Source of the DNA: an uncultured Capnocytophaga sp.
GTDB lineage: Bacteria > Bacteroidota > Bacteroidia > Flavobacteriales > Flavobacteriaceae
Direction: 5' to 3'
Length of the DNA: 64,000 nucleotides
Assembly (NCBI RefSeq): GCF_937936315.1
Contig: NZ_CALGWU010000023.1
Location: 110,359 to 174,358 of the forward strand
The notes under the pieces were generated by a model, which was not told the origin of the DNA, did no database searches, and saw nothing but the letters and a program-made list of their open reading frames with translations. Positions 15,088-24,914 of the stretch are shown piece by piece. Position 1 is the first letter of the stretch. Each line of letters begins with the position of its first letter. Both the position numbers and the translations under genes were made by a program.

Positions 15088-16986
15088 TTATTTTAAGCAC
15101 AATTCATTAAAAATATTGAACGTTATTTTTTTCATCGCAAAAAGTTTGTCTAATGCAGCATCAATTTGATCGTTAGGGTAGGGAAGTGTATTCATCAAAT
15201 CGTTGCAATTGAAAGGTTTAGAAGATAGCAATTGAAGAATATCAGACTCTAATTTTTGTTTGTCTATTTTGGATGAAATAGATTGAGTGGTACAATTGGA
15301 ACATATTCCACAACGGTTTTCTTTTTTTTCGCCAAAATATTCTAATAGAAATATACTTCGACAAGTATTTTCATCTTTTAAGTATTGATATACTTTGTTT
15401 TGCAATAATTGTTTGGTATAGTTATACTCTTTGATATGTTTGCCAATGCTATTGATAGTGCGATCATCATCACGAGGCACATTAAAAATAAGTTGTATGT
15501 CGGCAGTGTCACATTTTAAAACACCTATTCCATCATTATGCAGAGTTTCTAAATATCCCATAATTTCTTTATGGGATTTTTCGGTACGTTCCATCAGTTT
15601 GGCCATTTCTAACTCTACAGGGAAGTGAAAAATTAGTTCGTAACACCTCATAAGATAAATCGTAATATTTTTGATATATCGATGAGTAGTTATATACTTC
15701 ACTAATTGTTCAGGAGTAGCTTTCATTTGGAAAGTAACCTTGTTGTAGAAATGGTGGTTGAAGGAAATAATGGAAAACCTATCTAATACTTGCAAAGCGT
15801 TATAAGTTTTTAAAGGTAATAGATTATAGCGTTTGCAAAATTCAGGAAATAGAAAACTATAGGTGTTTTCAGTACCTTCTCCTATGGCTATTTGAAAGTA
15901 ACTATTGAGCTTACTATAAACAATTTTTAGATAAGGAATGTCTATAAGATATTCATTTAGAAGTTTTTCGGCATTTTTTATATCTACCTCGTTGTAGAAA
16001 ACGATAGCCTCGGCAGGGTTGCCATCTCTACCAGCACGTCCTGCCTCTTGGAAATAATCTTCTAAGGTTTGAGGGATATCCCAATGAATCACCCAACGGA
16101 CATCGGGTTTATCAATTCCCATACCAAAGGCATTTGTAGCTACCATTACACGTACATCGTTTAGTAACCACATACTCAGTTTGTTATTTTTTTCTTCAGC
16201 TGGGAGTCCACCGTGGAAATAAGTAGCTGAAATATCGTGACTTTCTAACAAATGAGCTAACTGTACACAACCATTTCTACTTCGCAAATATATAATGACT
16301 GTACCTTCGGTTGTTCTTAGCAGTTGCAAAAGGTGGTGAAATTTGCTTTTTACTTTATATACTTTGTAGGCTATATTAGGGCGAGCTAAAGAAGTACTAA
16401 TTACATTTGCTTTTTCGATGCCTAATTGATGTAAAATATCTTGTTGTACTTGAGGGGTAGCAGAAGCGGTGAGAGCTAATAAAGGTATATTAGGGAATTG
16501 TTCTTTGAGCCATTTACACTGTAAATAAGCAGGGCGGAAATCCTTGCCCCAGAGCGATACGCAATGAGCTTCATCTATCACTATTAGATTGATAGGCATT
16601 ACTTTGAGGTAATTACGCACGACTTCTTGTTGTAGACGTTCAGGAGAAAGGTATAAGAATTTGTATTGCCCATAGAGAGCGTTGTTTAGCAGGCGTTCTA
16701 ACTCGGGGTAGGGTAGACCTCCGGCTAATGATAATGCACGTATTTCTCTGTTTTTAAGCGCTTCAACTTGGTCGGTCATCAGGGCTATCAGTGGAGAGAC
16801 CACTATACATATACCTTTGCGCATCATAGCGGGTACTTGGAAAGTAATAGATTTTCCTCCACCTGTAGGCAATAAGGCTAAGGTATCATTACTTTCTAAA
16901 ACTGATTTGATTACAGCTTCTTGAGAGTTGCGAAAATTATCGTATCCCCAATATTTTTTTAGTGTGTATAGAGGTTCATTTTCCAT
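15088..16986 (-). CDS. recQ: ATP-dependent DNA helicase RecQ
   Basis: A 632-residue superfamily 2 helicase that unwinds DNA 3' to 5' in recombination and repair. Walker A is TGGGKS (41-46) and the DEAH box is in VIDEAHCVSLWG. Motif VI is QEAGRAGRDGNPAE, and the zinc-binding cysteines are in CRSIFLLEYFGEKKENRCGICSNC-type spacing near residue 540. No HRDC domain follows; the last 60 residues are a short winged-helix-like end, so it is a short-form RecQ. The next gene starts 10 bases after it on the same strand. Confidence 0.93.
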   Translation of the reverse strand: MENEPLYTLKKYWGYDNFRNSQEAVIKSVLESNDTLALLPTGGGKSITFQVPAMMRKGICIVVSPLIALMTDQVEALKNREIRALSLAGGLPYPELERLLNNALYGQYKFLYLSPERLQQEVVRNYLKVMPINLIVIDEAHCVSLWGKDFRPAYLQCKWLKEQFPNIPLLALTASATPQVQQDILHQLGIEKANVISTSLARPNIAYKVYKVKSKFHHLLQLLRTTEGTVIIYLRSRNGCVQLAHLLESHDISATYFHGGLPAEEKNNKLSMWLLNDVRVMVATNAFGMGIDKPDVRWVIHWDIPQTLEDYFQEAGRAGRDGNPAEAIVFYNEVDIKNAEKLLNEYLIDIPYLKIVYSKLNSYFQIAIGEGTENTYSFLFPEFCKRYNLLPLKTYNALQVLDRFSIISFNHHFYNKVTFQMKATPEQLVKYITTHRYIKNITIYLMRCYELIFHFPVELEMAKLMERTEKSHKEIMGYLETLHNDGIGVLKCDTADIQLIFNVPRDDDRTINSIGKHIKEYNYTKQLLQNKVYQYLKDENTCRSIFLLEYFGEKKENRCGICSNCTTQSISSKIDKQKLESDILQLLSSKPFNCNDLMNTLPYPNDQIDAALDKLFAMKKITFNIFNELCLK

Positions 16987-16996
16987 AGTATTACTC

Positions 16997-17758
16997 TTAG
17001 TAATTTTTATAAACAGAGCGTGCTAATTGAGGAAAATCTATAAACGGATTGCGGTTGCCTTGGGCTTGTTCAATTACATTATTACGTTGGCGCTCAAGGT
17101 CGGAAACGGGGTCTTCATCATTCCATTTTAAGAGTGTTTCAATTCCCCCTATAACAATTTTATTGTCGATTTTATCGTTATAACGCAAATTGATATACAT
17201 AATCATTCGAGCGACATCACCTTTCCATTCGTCGCCAGGATACCAAGCGCTATTGATACGTCCAGCTTTTCCAGAGCCATTGGTAAAAGGTATATTTCCT
17301 CTACTGCTATTGAGCTTGCTATCACAAGCTTTTAGGTGGTGCAAATCACCTTTAGCATCTCCTTTACTGTATTTTGATTGAGGGAAAATATGTTCGGTGT
17401 TGAAAGTTTGAGGTTCATAATTATTGCTACCACTCTTATATTCCTTCCAATAACGCTCTTCCCCAGTGTAGACTAATACTACATTTTCAGGATTTTTAAG
17501 ACTAGCATCGGCTTTGTATAGGTATTTGTGACGATCATAATAACTTAAAAAATTAGTATGTTTGCTGATAGTAAGTACCGCTAAATCATCGTACAAAGCT
17601 TTTCCATTTTTAGCAAAATGAATTCCTTTGTAATAGTTTTGTAGTGCTTTAGGCACTATAATATTATTAGGAGGGGTAACAGGGCGTTCTTGAGCTTGTT
17701 CTTTGTTATTGCAAGCTAACAAGAATATTGTAAATAATAAAATGTAAAGCTTTTTCAT
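16997..17758 (-). CDS. Secreted endonuclease I family lipoprotein
   Basis: A 253-residue nuclease of the EndA/NucM (endonuclease I) family with a beta-beta-alpha metal active site. A lipoprotein signal ends at Cys16 (IFLLACNNK), so it is exported and anchored. The active-site block is FNTEHIFPQSKYSKGD, with His as general base, followed by DLHHLKACDSKLNSSRGN, both typical. It probably degrades extracellular or periplasmic DNA for nucleotides or biofilm control. It is transcribed leftward upstream of recQ with a 10-base gap, suggesting co-transcription. Confidence 0.88.
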   Translation of the reverse strand: MKKLYILLFTIFLLACNNKEQAQERPVTPPNNIIVPKALQNYYKGIHFAKNGKALYDDLAVLTISKHTNFLSYYDRHKYLYKADASLKNPENVVLVYTGEERYWKEYKSGSNNYEPQTFNTEHIFPQSKYSKGDAKGDLHHLKACDSKLNSSRGNIPFTNGSGKAGRINSAWYPGDEWKGDVARMIMYINLRYNDKIDNKIVIGGIETLLKWNDEDPVSDLERQRNNVIEQAQGNRNPFIDFPQLARSVYKNY

Positions 17759-17807
17759 TTGTATTTAGTTTTAAGTAATTTATGTAAGAAAATTTTTAAT
17801 TTTTCTA

Positions 17808-18851
17808 TCAATTGTTTTTAGGATATTTTTCTTTTATGTATTTACTGAATTTATGATAGTAGAACGATACGATGAGTATAGTAATCACAAAGAGAATAGC
17901 ACCTATTACAGCTTGCTTAGGATTTAGGCTCTTATGAAAATAATGGTCTAAGTTGAAATATGGAATAAAGTGATAGAGCGCAATACTATGGATAATGTAA
18001 ATAGAAAGAGTATTTTGCCCGATACGCTGTAAGAATTGAGCAGTAAGCACATTTCGCAAGATTACAAATACTGCAAATGTCCAGAGAGTATCACCCATCC
18101 TTAAGAAAAGAAAACCATTACGTGCTAAACTTTCAAAATGAGTCCATCCTGTAATACTATATAAGAAGTGAAAGGTGTGGTATTGGAAGTGAAAAATAGC
18201 ACCAAAAATAATAAGTAGTAAGGTATATACTATATATAGATGTTTGGCATTTCTAAAATAATAGAAAAGAGACCCCATAAAGCCTCCTAAGGTTACGAAA
18301 CCTAACCACGGAAAAATAGTAAAGAAAGTACCATATTTAGGAGTGAAATAATTTGCTACAACTTGAGGTAACCAAGAGTACTCATATTTGTTATAAGTTT
18401 CGTTGAAAGTAAAGAGTATTAGGGTAATAGCAATGAGCATTGCAGGAAGGAAGTGCCTCACGTGATTTCGAGCTAACAAATAAAGTCCCACCATTATAAT
18501 GAGTGCTAACCCTATACAATGCAATATATCTACAAAATAAATACTTTTACGCAAAATACAAGCTACCACAATAAGCATTAAACCACGTTTAGCTCCTTTT
18601 AAAACACGAGGATTCTTGAAGCCTACACCACTGCGTTCTCCTTCACGAATGAGTAAATAGGTAAAAATAAATCCAGAGATGGTAAGGAACACAGGAGCAG
18701 TAATACCTGTGAAATAATGCCAAATATGATAGTAAGGATTACTTTCGTCACAATATTGTTCAGCGAGTAGGGCAGTAATAAAGTGCCCTTGTAACATCAT
18801 ACAGATGGCATAAGCGCGTATAACGTCTATAAAAATGAGTCGTTGCTTCAT
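17808..18851 (-). CDS. Multi-pass membrane acyltransferase (DUF1624/HGSNAT-like)
   Basis: A 347-residue protein with about ten membrane helices. The start MKQRLIFIDVIRAYAICMMLQGHF carries the arginine-rich IDxxR...H signature shared by acyltransferase-3 and heparan-alpha-glucosaminide acetyltransferase-like families, and ISGFIFTYLL follows. These proteins move acyl groups across the membrane onto sugars or lipids; the substrate here is unknown. The ATG shares one base with the stop of the MscS gene (TAATG), so the two are translationally coupled. Confidence 0.75.
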   Translation of the reverse strand: MKQRLIFIDVIRAYAICMMLQGHFITALLAEQYCDESNPYYHIWHYFTGITAPVFLTISGFIFTYLLIREGERSGVGFKNPRVLKGAKRGLMLIVVACILRKSIYFVDILHCIGLALIIMVGLYLLARNHVRHFLPAMLIAITLILFTFNETYNKYEYSWLPQVVANYFTPKYGTFFTIFPWLGFVTLGGFMGSLFYYFRNAKHLYIVYTLLLIIFGAIFHFQYHTFHFLYSITGWTHFESLARNGFLFLRMGDTLWTFAVFVILRNVLTAQFLQRIGQNTLSIYIIHSIALYHFIPYFNLDHYFHKSLNPKQAVIGAILFVITILIVSFYYHKFSKYIKEKYPKNN

Positions 18852-20566
18852 TATGAATTTTGTTTTTTAGTATTTGAAAAGGGAGTTCTTATTTCTACGT
18901 ATTGTGTTGAGAATATCTCTATATTAGCTTGTCTAAAAGTACTTTGGATATTTTTAGTTAGATCAGATTTTATAAAATACATATTTTCAGGATGAAAAGT
19001 ATAAGCATTGAGTTCATATACAGCATTCAATTCGTCAAGCGAAATTTGAAAAATGTAAGGATGTGGTTTAGGCGAAATGCCATTGGTTTTCAAAGCCGCT
19101 TCTATAAGGAGTTCTTCTACTAAATTGTCAGAATAATCATAGCGTACTTTTACTTGTACGTTTAACGCTAAACCTAATTTTTTACCTATAGAGGTAAAGT
19201 TCATTGTTGCTCCACTCAAAATAGCCGAATTAGGAATTGTTATATCCTCGTTGTTGATAGTTTTTAATCTTGTTACTAAGGCGTTTTTCTCTATCACAGC
19301 TCCAATGAAATCTCTAGATTTTATCCAATCACCTACTTGGAACGGGCACATATAACTAATTACTATTCCTGCAATAGCATTAGAAATTGCAGAAGAAGAT
19401 CCTAATGAAATTAGCACCCCTAAGAACACTGAAATACCTTTGAAGGCATCACTACCTGATCCAGGTAAGTGAGGAAACATTATTACTAAAGCTAGTACCC
19501 ATAACATCATACGTATAAGTACATAAGTAGTATGAGCCCATTCAGGGTGAAAACCTCTAATTTTCAGAATGCCACGTTCTATTTCTAAGGCGAAAAAGCG
19601 CAATATTTTTAATAAATAGCGAGTGATAACTGCAATGATTACAATATAGAATAAATGTGGTAAATACCCAGTGATTGCTTTTCCTACATTTTTTATAGGA
19701 TCAGAAATCCATTGTACTATGATTTTTGATAGATATTGAGTGGAGGGGAAAATGTCAAAAATTAGAGGAATAATAGTTATTAGTAAAAAGAGCAAGAATA
19801 CTATGCGAAATATAGCAAGTAATCTTAACAAAGCTTTTACGACCCGTTGTTTTTTGATAAGTTCATAGTTTCGGATACGAATGCCTCTGAGAAAATGATG
19901 CTCGGAGTTGAGGGCAATTTTTTTTAAGAAATCAAATAATCGGTTGATAGCCCATACTACAACAAAAGCAATGAAGAGCACCAATAATAACTCCCCTAAA
20001 CGAATTAAAATACTTTTTAAGCTGTTTTCATCTTTGTATTTTGCAATTGTATTTTTTATTACATCAGCATATTTTTGAGCTAATTCAGCTTGAGTGCTAT
20101 TTTCCCAAAGAGCATCTACAGCTGTAATTCCTGCAATAGTTTTTCCTTTGTAGGTTATAGCTAGATAGTCGCCTAAAGGTTTTATCTTAATAGAATCTGT
20201 AACAAATAAAGGGTTGTTATAGAGTTCTTTGAGTTTATCTTCAATATACTTTACACGTGTATCAATATTATAAGCTCCATAAGAAGAATAGAGATAGTAA
20301 AGCGCGTCATTTTCAAAAACAATAGGTTTCCCACGCATTTTCGTGTGTAGGTTTTTAATAGATGTTTTGTTTTGATTATTTTCATTGTGAAGTATTTCTT
20401 GAATTTCATTCATCAACAAAGCAATACGTACAGAATCTTTTTGATGAAATTGTTTAAAAATCTCTAACTCTTTGCAAATTTCTTGTTGAGAAAGACTATC
20501 TGGTTGCAGTGCTTGTGTGTACGCAACGCAAAATAAATATATAAAAGCAAAGATTTTAAAATGCAT
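18851..20566 (-). CDS. MscS-family mechanosensitive ion channel
   Basis: I start at the ATG at 20566 (MHFKIFAF), which begins a signal-like hydrophobic segment ending near TQAL. The longer frame would start at a TTG at 20599 that lies inside the promoter -7 box. The 571-residue protein has a periplasmic N-terminal domain of about 170 residues, then five or more membrane helices. The MscS pore and beta domain come next: VFLGVLISLGSSSAISNAIAGIVI, then FQVGDWIKSRDFIGAVIEKN and a C-terminal alpha-beta part. It releases solutes on osmotic downshift. Confidence 0.88.
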   Translation of the reverse strand: MHFKIFAFIYLFCVAYTQALQPDSLSQQEICKELEIFKQFHQKDSVRIALLMNEIQEILHNENNQNKTSIKNLHTKMRGKPIVFENDALYYLYSSYGAYNIDTRVKYIEDKLKELYNNPLFVTDSIKIKPLGDYLAITYKGKTIAGITAVDALWENSTQAELAQKYADVIKNTIAKYKDENSLKSILIRLGELLLVLFIAFVVVWAINRLFDFLKKIALNSEHHFLRGIRIRNYELIKKQRVVKALLRLLAIFRIVFLLFLLITIIPLIFDIFPSTQYLSKIIVQWISDPIKNVGKAITGYLPHLFYIVIIAVITRYLLKILRFFALEIERGILKIRGFHPEWAHTTYVLIRMMLWVLALVIMFPHLPGSGSDAFKGISVFLGVLISLGSSSAISNAIAGIVISYMCPFQVGDWIKSRDFIGAVIEKNALVTRLKTINNEDITIPNSAILSGATMNFTSIGKKLGLALNVQVKVRYDYSDNLVEELLIEAALKTNGISPKPHPYIFQISLDELNAVYELNAYTFHPENMYFIKSDLTKNIQSTFRQANIEIFSTQYVEIRTPFSNTKKQNS

Positions 20567-20596
20567 TTTATTTAGCAAAGAGGAAAAACTATAGTG

Positions 20597-20629
20597 CAAA
20601 GGTATAACAAAAATCTCATATACCCAAAA
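20597..20629 (-). promoter_or_regulatory. Promoter of the MscS-acyltransferase pair
   Basis: Minus-strand TTTTG (20625-20629), 20 bases, TACCTTTG (20597-20604). It decides the start of the MscS gene because it overlaps the upstream TTG codon. Confidence 0.8.
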
Positions 20630-20631
20630 TA

Positions 20632-20666
20632 AAAAACATTGGCAAAGTGTTTAAGCCAATGTTTTT
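20632..20666 (-). terminator. Terminator of the processing-protease gene
   Basis: AAAAACATTGGC (20632-20643) pairs over 12 bases with GCCAATGTTTTT (20655-20666) around an 11-base loop. It lies just after the protease gene and before the next promoter. Confidence 0.85.
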
Positions 20667-20686
20667 ATAATCTGTTAGTTATTGTT

Positions 20687-22783
20687 TTATTTGTTTAAAT
20701 CGTCTAAAACTTTTACCGCTTCGTCTATATACACATCTTTTTCAAGACTTTCGTGCCAACGATCACGGCGAAGTTTTAACTCTTCACTATTTTTAATTTT
20801 AGCCTCATCAGAAGCAACAGAAGTGAATTTCAAGTTAGATTTGTAGTCGCTAATTGCTTTAAATTTTTTAGCTTGTTCTTCGTTTTTCTCTATTACTTTT
20901 TTATAAGCTTCATAGTTGAGAGGGAAAACATTATCTTTTTGTTGTTGTTTTACCCATTGAGCATTTTCATCAATTAGTTTTAAGTATTCATTTTCACTAA
21001 TACGCTTTTTGCTGTTTTCGATAGCCATATCAAAATTAGCATTGTTTGTCCAAGGGGTATACTTAGCAGGTTCTATTTTGTCCCAAGGCATAGCGTTAGG
21101 CATATCACGTTCACCTATATCAATATATTTATATTTATCGGGTACAACAATGTCGCTTTCAACGCCTTTAAGTTGAGTAGATCCTCCGTTGATACGGTAG
21201 AATTTTTGAATAGTGATTTTCAAAGCACCAAGGTCGCCGTAATTGTTTTGTCGTAGGAATTCATTCAGGTCTACAAAACTTTGTACGGTACCTTTACCAA
21301 AGGTTTGTTTACCACCTATGATAATAGCACGTTTGTAGTCTTGCATAGCTGCTGCTAAAATTTCGGAGGCTGAAGCAGAAAGTTCATTGGTAAGAATTAC
21401 TAAAGAACCATCCCATTGAGTTTTAGGGTCGTTATCAGAAAGGACATCGCGACTACCACGTGATGATTTTACTTGAACTATAGGCCCTTTAGGAATGAAA
21501 AGACCTCCTATATCAACAACTGTTTTTAGAGATCCACCACCATTAGTGCGTAAGTCTACAATCAAGCCATCAATATTTTCTTTTTTAAGTTTCTCTATTT
21601 CAAGAGCAACATCGGTGGCAGCATTGCGACGGTTTACATCTTCAAAATCGATATAGAATTTAGGAAGATTGATGAGTCCATAACGTTTACCATTAGCGGT
21701 AATCACAGCTGATTTAGCATAAGTTTCTTCGATTTCTACTACATCGCGGATGATAGGAACCACTTCGATGGTACCATCTACACGTTTTACAGTTAGGCGT
21801 ACTTCGGTACCTTTAGGACCTTTAATGAGCTTTACAGCATCATCTAAACGCATACCAACTACATCAACAGGTTCGGCAGCACCTTGACCTACTTTTAGGA
21901 TTTGGTCACCTACTTCTAAGAGTTTACCTTTCCAAACAGGTCCTCCTAAAATTACATTAGTAATAGCTATACCATCAGTTTTCTTTTGTAATTGAGCGCC
22001 TATCCCTTCAAATTTACCAGACATATCGCGGTCGAAACCTTCTTTGATGTCGGGCGCCATATAGTTAGAGTGAGGGTCAAAAGTTTCAGTTATAGCATTC
22101 ACGAACATAGCGAACCACTCTTCACGAGTAATGTCGTTGTACATACTGAACATATCAGCCAATGTTTTTTGGGTAGACTCTACAGATTCTTTTTTCAGAA
22201 CCTCGTCACTTTTAGGCTGATATTTAGCATCTTTTTCCTTCTTAGTTGCTTCTTCTTTTTGTTTAGTGATGTAAGTAGAAAGTGTAGTGAAAATGATAAC
22301 TTGTTTCCATCGATTTTGTAATTCAGCTTTATTTTTTACAAAAGGCAATTTATCATAATCAGTATTGATGGTCTCATTGGTGTTGAGATTGATAGGTTTA
22401 GCAAAAATAGCTTTAGTAATGGCTTCAGCTTCTTTCATACGTTGTTTAAGGCGATTGTAAGAAAGATTGAAAAAAGAGATATCGCCTTTTTTCAAATCAT
22501 CATCTAAACGAGTTTCGTATTTTTTTAACTCATTGATATCAGATTGGAGTAAATAGCGTTTTTGTCCATCGATATTTTTTAGATAACTTTCAAATACTTT
22601 CTTAGAGAAAGCATCATCCATTTTCACGGGACTAAAATGAGCATTTTCGAGCACGTGCTCAATAATTTCTAATAGTACAGTGTCCTTATCCTTATTAGGA
22701 TTGTCGAACTTTTTACTTGTAAAGCTACAAGAAGCAAATGAGATAAATAATAAAAATAATGCTGCTGAAATATTCTTCATCAT
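20687..22783 (-). CDS. prc: C-terminal processing (tail-specific) protease, S41 family
   Basis: A 698-residue periplasmic serine protease. The signal peptide ends in FASCSF with Cys19, so it is a likely lipoprotein. An N-terminal DUF3340-like helical region (about 30-215) is followed by a PDZ domain (about 240-330, FEGIGAQLQKK onward) and the S41 catalytic domain. That domain has LSASASEILAAA (nucleophile Ser) and QTFGKGTVQ (Lys). A C-terminal DUF3340 extension includes AMPWDKIEPAKY. Prc enzymes trim and degrade periplasmic proteins and peptidoglycan hydrolases. Its length matches E. coli Prc (682 residues) better than short CtpA. Confidence 0.93.
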   Translation of the reverse strand: MMKNISAALFLLFISFASCSFTSKKFDNPNKDKDTVLLEIIEHVLENAHFSPVKMDDAFSKKVFESYLKNIDGQKRYLLQSDINELKKYETRLDDDLKKGDISFFNLSYNRLKQRMKEAEAITKAIFAKPINLNTNETINTDYDKLPFVKNKAELQNRWKQVIIFTTLSTYITKQKEEATKKEKDAKYQPKSDEVLKKESVESTQKTLADMFSMYNDITREEWFAMFVNAITETFDPHSNYMAPDIKEGFDRDMSGKFEGIGAQLQKKTDGIAITNVILGGPVWKGKLLEVGDQILKVGQGAAEPVDVVGMRLDDAVKLIKGPKGTEVRLTVKRVDGTIEVVPIIRDVVEIEETYAKSAVITANGKRYGLINLPKFYIDFEDVNRRNAATDVALEIEKLKKENIDGLIVDLRTNGGGSLKTVVDIGGLFIPKGPIVQVKSSRGSRDVLSDNDPKTQWDGSLVILTNELSASASEILAAAMQDYKRAIIIGGKQTFGKGTVQSFVDLNEFLRQNNYGDLGALKITIQKFYRINGGSTQLKGVESDIVVPDKYKYIDIGERDMPNAMPWDKIEPAKYTPWTNNANFDMAIENSKKRISENEYLKLIDENAQWVKQQQKDNVFPLNYEAYKKVIEKNEEQAKKFKAISDYKSNLKFTSVASDEAKIKNSEELKLRRDRWHESLEKDVYIDEAVKVLDDLNK

Positions 22784-22820
22784 AAAATGTTATTTGTTTT
22801 TATTAGGATGGAAAATAGTA

Positions 22821-22838
22821 GTTAGCTAATTAGCTAAC
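22821..22838. repeat. 18-bp perfect palindrome between oxyR and prc
   Basis: GTTAGCTAATTAGCTAAC is its own reverse complement. No T-run follows on either strand, so it does not look like a normal terminator. It could be an operator for prc or a remnant of AATTAGC-type repeats seen elsewhere in the window. Confidence 0.5.
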
Positions 22839-22877
22839 ATTTTTCATATATCCTGTTTTTTTAATTTTTTGTTTCTA

Positions 22878-23828
22878 TCAAATTTTGTGCCTATCTCTTA
22901 TAGGACTGACAATTTTTACATTTTGAAATACAATAGCTCCACGAATTACCCCTGCAATAGTATCGTGTAAAGCTTTGATAATTTGCAATTTTAGTTCATT
23001 TTTGTGATAAACTAAGCTAATTTCGCGAGCGGGATAGGGTTCGGCAAAATAGTGAATGCGTTTCTTTTCTTCCTCTTTCAGTTCCAAAGAGTGTAGATAG
23101 GGTAAGAGGGTCATTCCTAAGCCTTCGTTAGCTAATCGCACTAAAGTTTCAAAACTTCCACTTTTTAGTTGGAAATGTTCTTTAGAGTCGATTACATCTT
23201 GGTTGCAGATATTGAGTACGCTATCTTTAAAGCAATGACCATCCTCAAGCATTAAAATATCGTTGATATCTAAATCTTCAGAGTAGATAGTTTTAGAATT
23301 TTGTAGGCGGTGATTTACAGGAATATAAGCAACAAAAGGTTCATAGTACAACGGGCGTTCTACAATTGATGAATTGTGTAAGGGAGTTGCTAAAATACCT
23401 GCATCATAACTACCATCTTCAATTTTCTTCAAGATATTTTCAGTGGTTTGTTCCTCGATTTTTAGGCAAACTTTAGGATATTTGTTAATGAAATTGGTAA
23501 GGAACATAGGCAGCAGGGTAGGGGAGACGGTAGGGATAATCCCTACGCGGAACTCACCACCTATATAGCCTTTTTGTTGAGCGACAATATCGTTCATTCG
23601 CCCAGCTTCGTTTACTATTATTTGGGCTTGTTTGATAATTTGTTCACCTATTTCAGTAACTTGTAGAGGTTTTTTACTTCTGTCGAAAATAGTTACGCCC
23701 AACTCTTCTTCCAATTTCTGCACTTGCATACTCAAGGTAGGCTGGGTAACAAAGCTGTGTTCGGCGGCAGTAGTAAAGTTTTTATATTTGGCTACTGCTA
23801 GCACATATTGGTATTGAGTAATGGTCAT
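22878..23828 (-). CDS. oxyR: Peroxide-sensing LysR-type regulator OxyR
   Basis: A 316-residue LysR-family transcription factor. The N-terminal helix-turn-helix is AAEHSFVTQPTLSMQVQKLE, followed by a substrate-binding-like domain. The redox loop reads LMLEDGHCFKDSVLNIC, placing cysteines at 199 and 208, the same numbers as the disulfide pair in E. coli OxyR. It probably switches on peroxide defence genes after oxidation; none of these is adjacent. It starts 14 bases after the secreted YARHG protein gene on the same strand, so it may be the last gene of a three-gene unit. Confidence 0.92.
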   Translation of the reverse strand: MTITQYQYVLAVAKYKNFTTAAEHSFVTQPTLSMQVQKLEEELGVTIFDRSKKPLQVTEIGEQIIKQAQIIVNEAGRMNDIVAQQKGYIGGEFRVGIIPTVSPTLLPMFLTNFINKYPKVCLKIEEQTTENILKKIEDGSYDAGILATPLHNSSIVERPLYYEPFVAYIPVNHRLQNSKTIYSEDLDINDILMLEDGHCFKDSVLNICNQDVIDSKEHFQLKSGSFETLVRLANEGLGMTLLPYLHSLELKEEEKKRIHYFAEPYPAREISLVYHKNELKLQIIKALHDTIAGVIRGAIVFQNVKIVSPIRDRHKI

Positions 23829-23842
23829 AATAAAAAAGGGTA

Positions 23843-24910
23843 TTATTTAAATGTATAAATGAGTTGTTTTTCCTCTTCAGTAAGGGCTTCAACTTCGGGG
23901 GTATAAGAAGGATTAGGTTGATACCAATCTTCTGTTTTAAAAGCATCTTGCAAAGTTTTATCCTTAAATATATACCCACGTCGTGCAAATGGCAGGTTGC
24001 GGATGAGGCGTTTTTCTTCGGGAGTTTTTTCATTGGGGTCTCCTAATTCTTGGTTTTTTCCTAATGAAAAAAGAAATTTTTGTCCACTTTCTTTCTCTTG
24101 ACAACCCCACGGGCGCATCTCCGTAACATACAATTCATCTTTAGGAGCAAAGTTCTTTCTCTCAAAGGTCAAAATACCTTGTTGAATATAAAAATTAGTG
24201 TAATCTTGCTTTTCAGTTACTTTTCCAACCCCATTGAAAATCCAATCATTACCATTTTTAAAGAAAGTCTTACGGATAGAAGCTGTTTGTATACTTCCCA
24301 TATCCAAGATCAGGGTAAAATCATCGATTTGCTTGTTAGCCCAGCGTTTGGCAGCGGTAAGCACATAATCGAAATCATAGTAATTACATACTCCTCCTGA
24401 TAGTTTGTATCTATAGGTGTGCTTTACAATGTTTTTTCCTTTTTTAAATTTTGCCTTGAAATGATAAACATACATAAAATCAATATAATTACCATCGGTT
24501 TCTCCTTTGAAAGTTTTCAAGTCTATACTCTCCACTTTTCCATTTTTAGCATAAAGAGAATCCGCTACATAAGCTATTTGATAAGGCAAAAAGTTACCGT
24601 TAAGCGATACCGTAAAATCAAACATATAAGGATGATGTCCATTGATAGGAGCTCCATCCACATCTCCACTGGGGCGTCCAGCCTCAAAACCAACTATGAT
24701 TTCTTTTGTTTCTTTAGGATTGAAAAACTCGTAATACACTGATACTTCCGCAAATTCTTGTGTTTTTTTGATATACAAAATTTCTTTCTTTACTGAAATA
24801 TCTGTTTCATTAATGGGAACAAGTTGGTTACCTGCCATATAGAAAGCACCATCATTGGCATATACACCAATGCAAAAAACTAAAAAGTAGAGTAATATAA
24901 AATTTCTCAT
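23843..24910 (-). CDS. Secreted protein with a DUF4424-like domain and C-terminal YARHG domain
   Basis: I choose the ATG at 24910 (MRNFILLYFLVF), which starts a good signal peptide cleaved near GVYAND. It leaves a 4-base gap to the upstream gene, whereas the longer frame would overlap it. The mature 335 residues begin GAFYMAGNQLVPI and contain YYEFFNPKETKEIIVGFEA, resembling DUF4424 proteins. The end (FARRGYIFKDKTLQDAF, then WYQPNPSY) is a YARHG domain with Phe in place of the first Tyr. YARHG domains occur in exported proteins and are thought to act in the envelope. Function is unknown. Confidence 0.72.
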   Translation of the reverse strand: MRNFILLYFLVFCIGVYANDGAFYMAGNQLVPINETDISVKKEILYIKKTQEFAEVSVYYEFFNPKETKEIIVGFEAGRPSGDVDGAPINGHHPYMFDFTVSLNGNFLPYQIAYVADSLYAKNGKVESIDLKTFKGETDGNYIDFMYVYHFKAKFKKGKNIVKHTYRYKLSGGVCNYYDFDYVLTAAKRWANKQIDDFTLILDMGSIQTASIRKTFFKNGNDWIFNGVGKVTEKQDYTNFYIQQGILTFERKNFAPKDELYVTEMRPWGCQEKESGQKFLFSLGKNQELGDPNEKTPEEKRLIRNLPFARRGYIFKDKTLQDAFKTEDWYQPNPSYTPEVEALTEEEKQLIYTFK

Positions 24911-24914
24911 AGTA

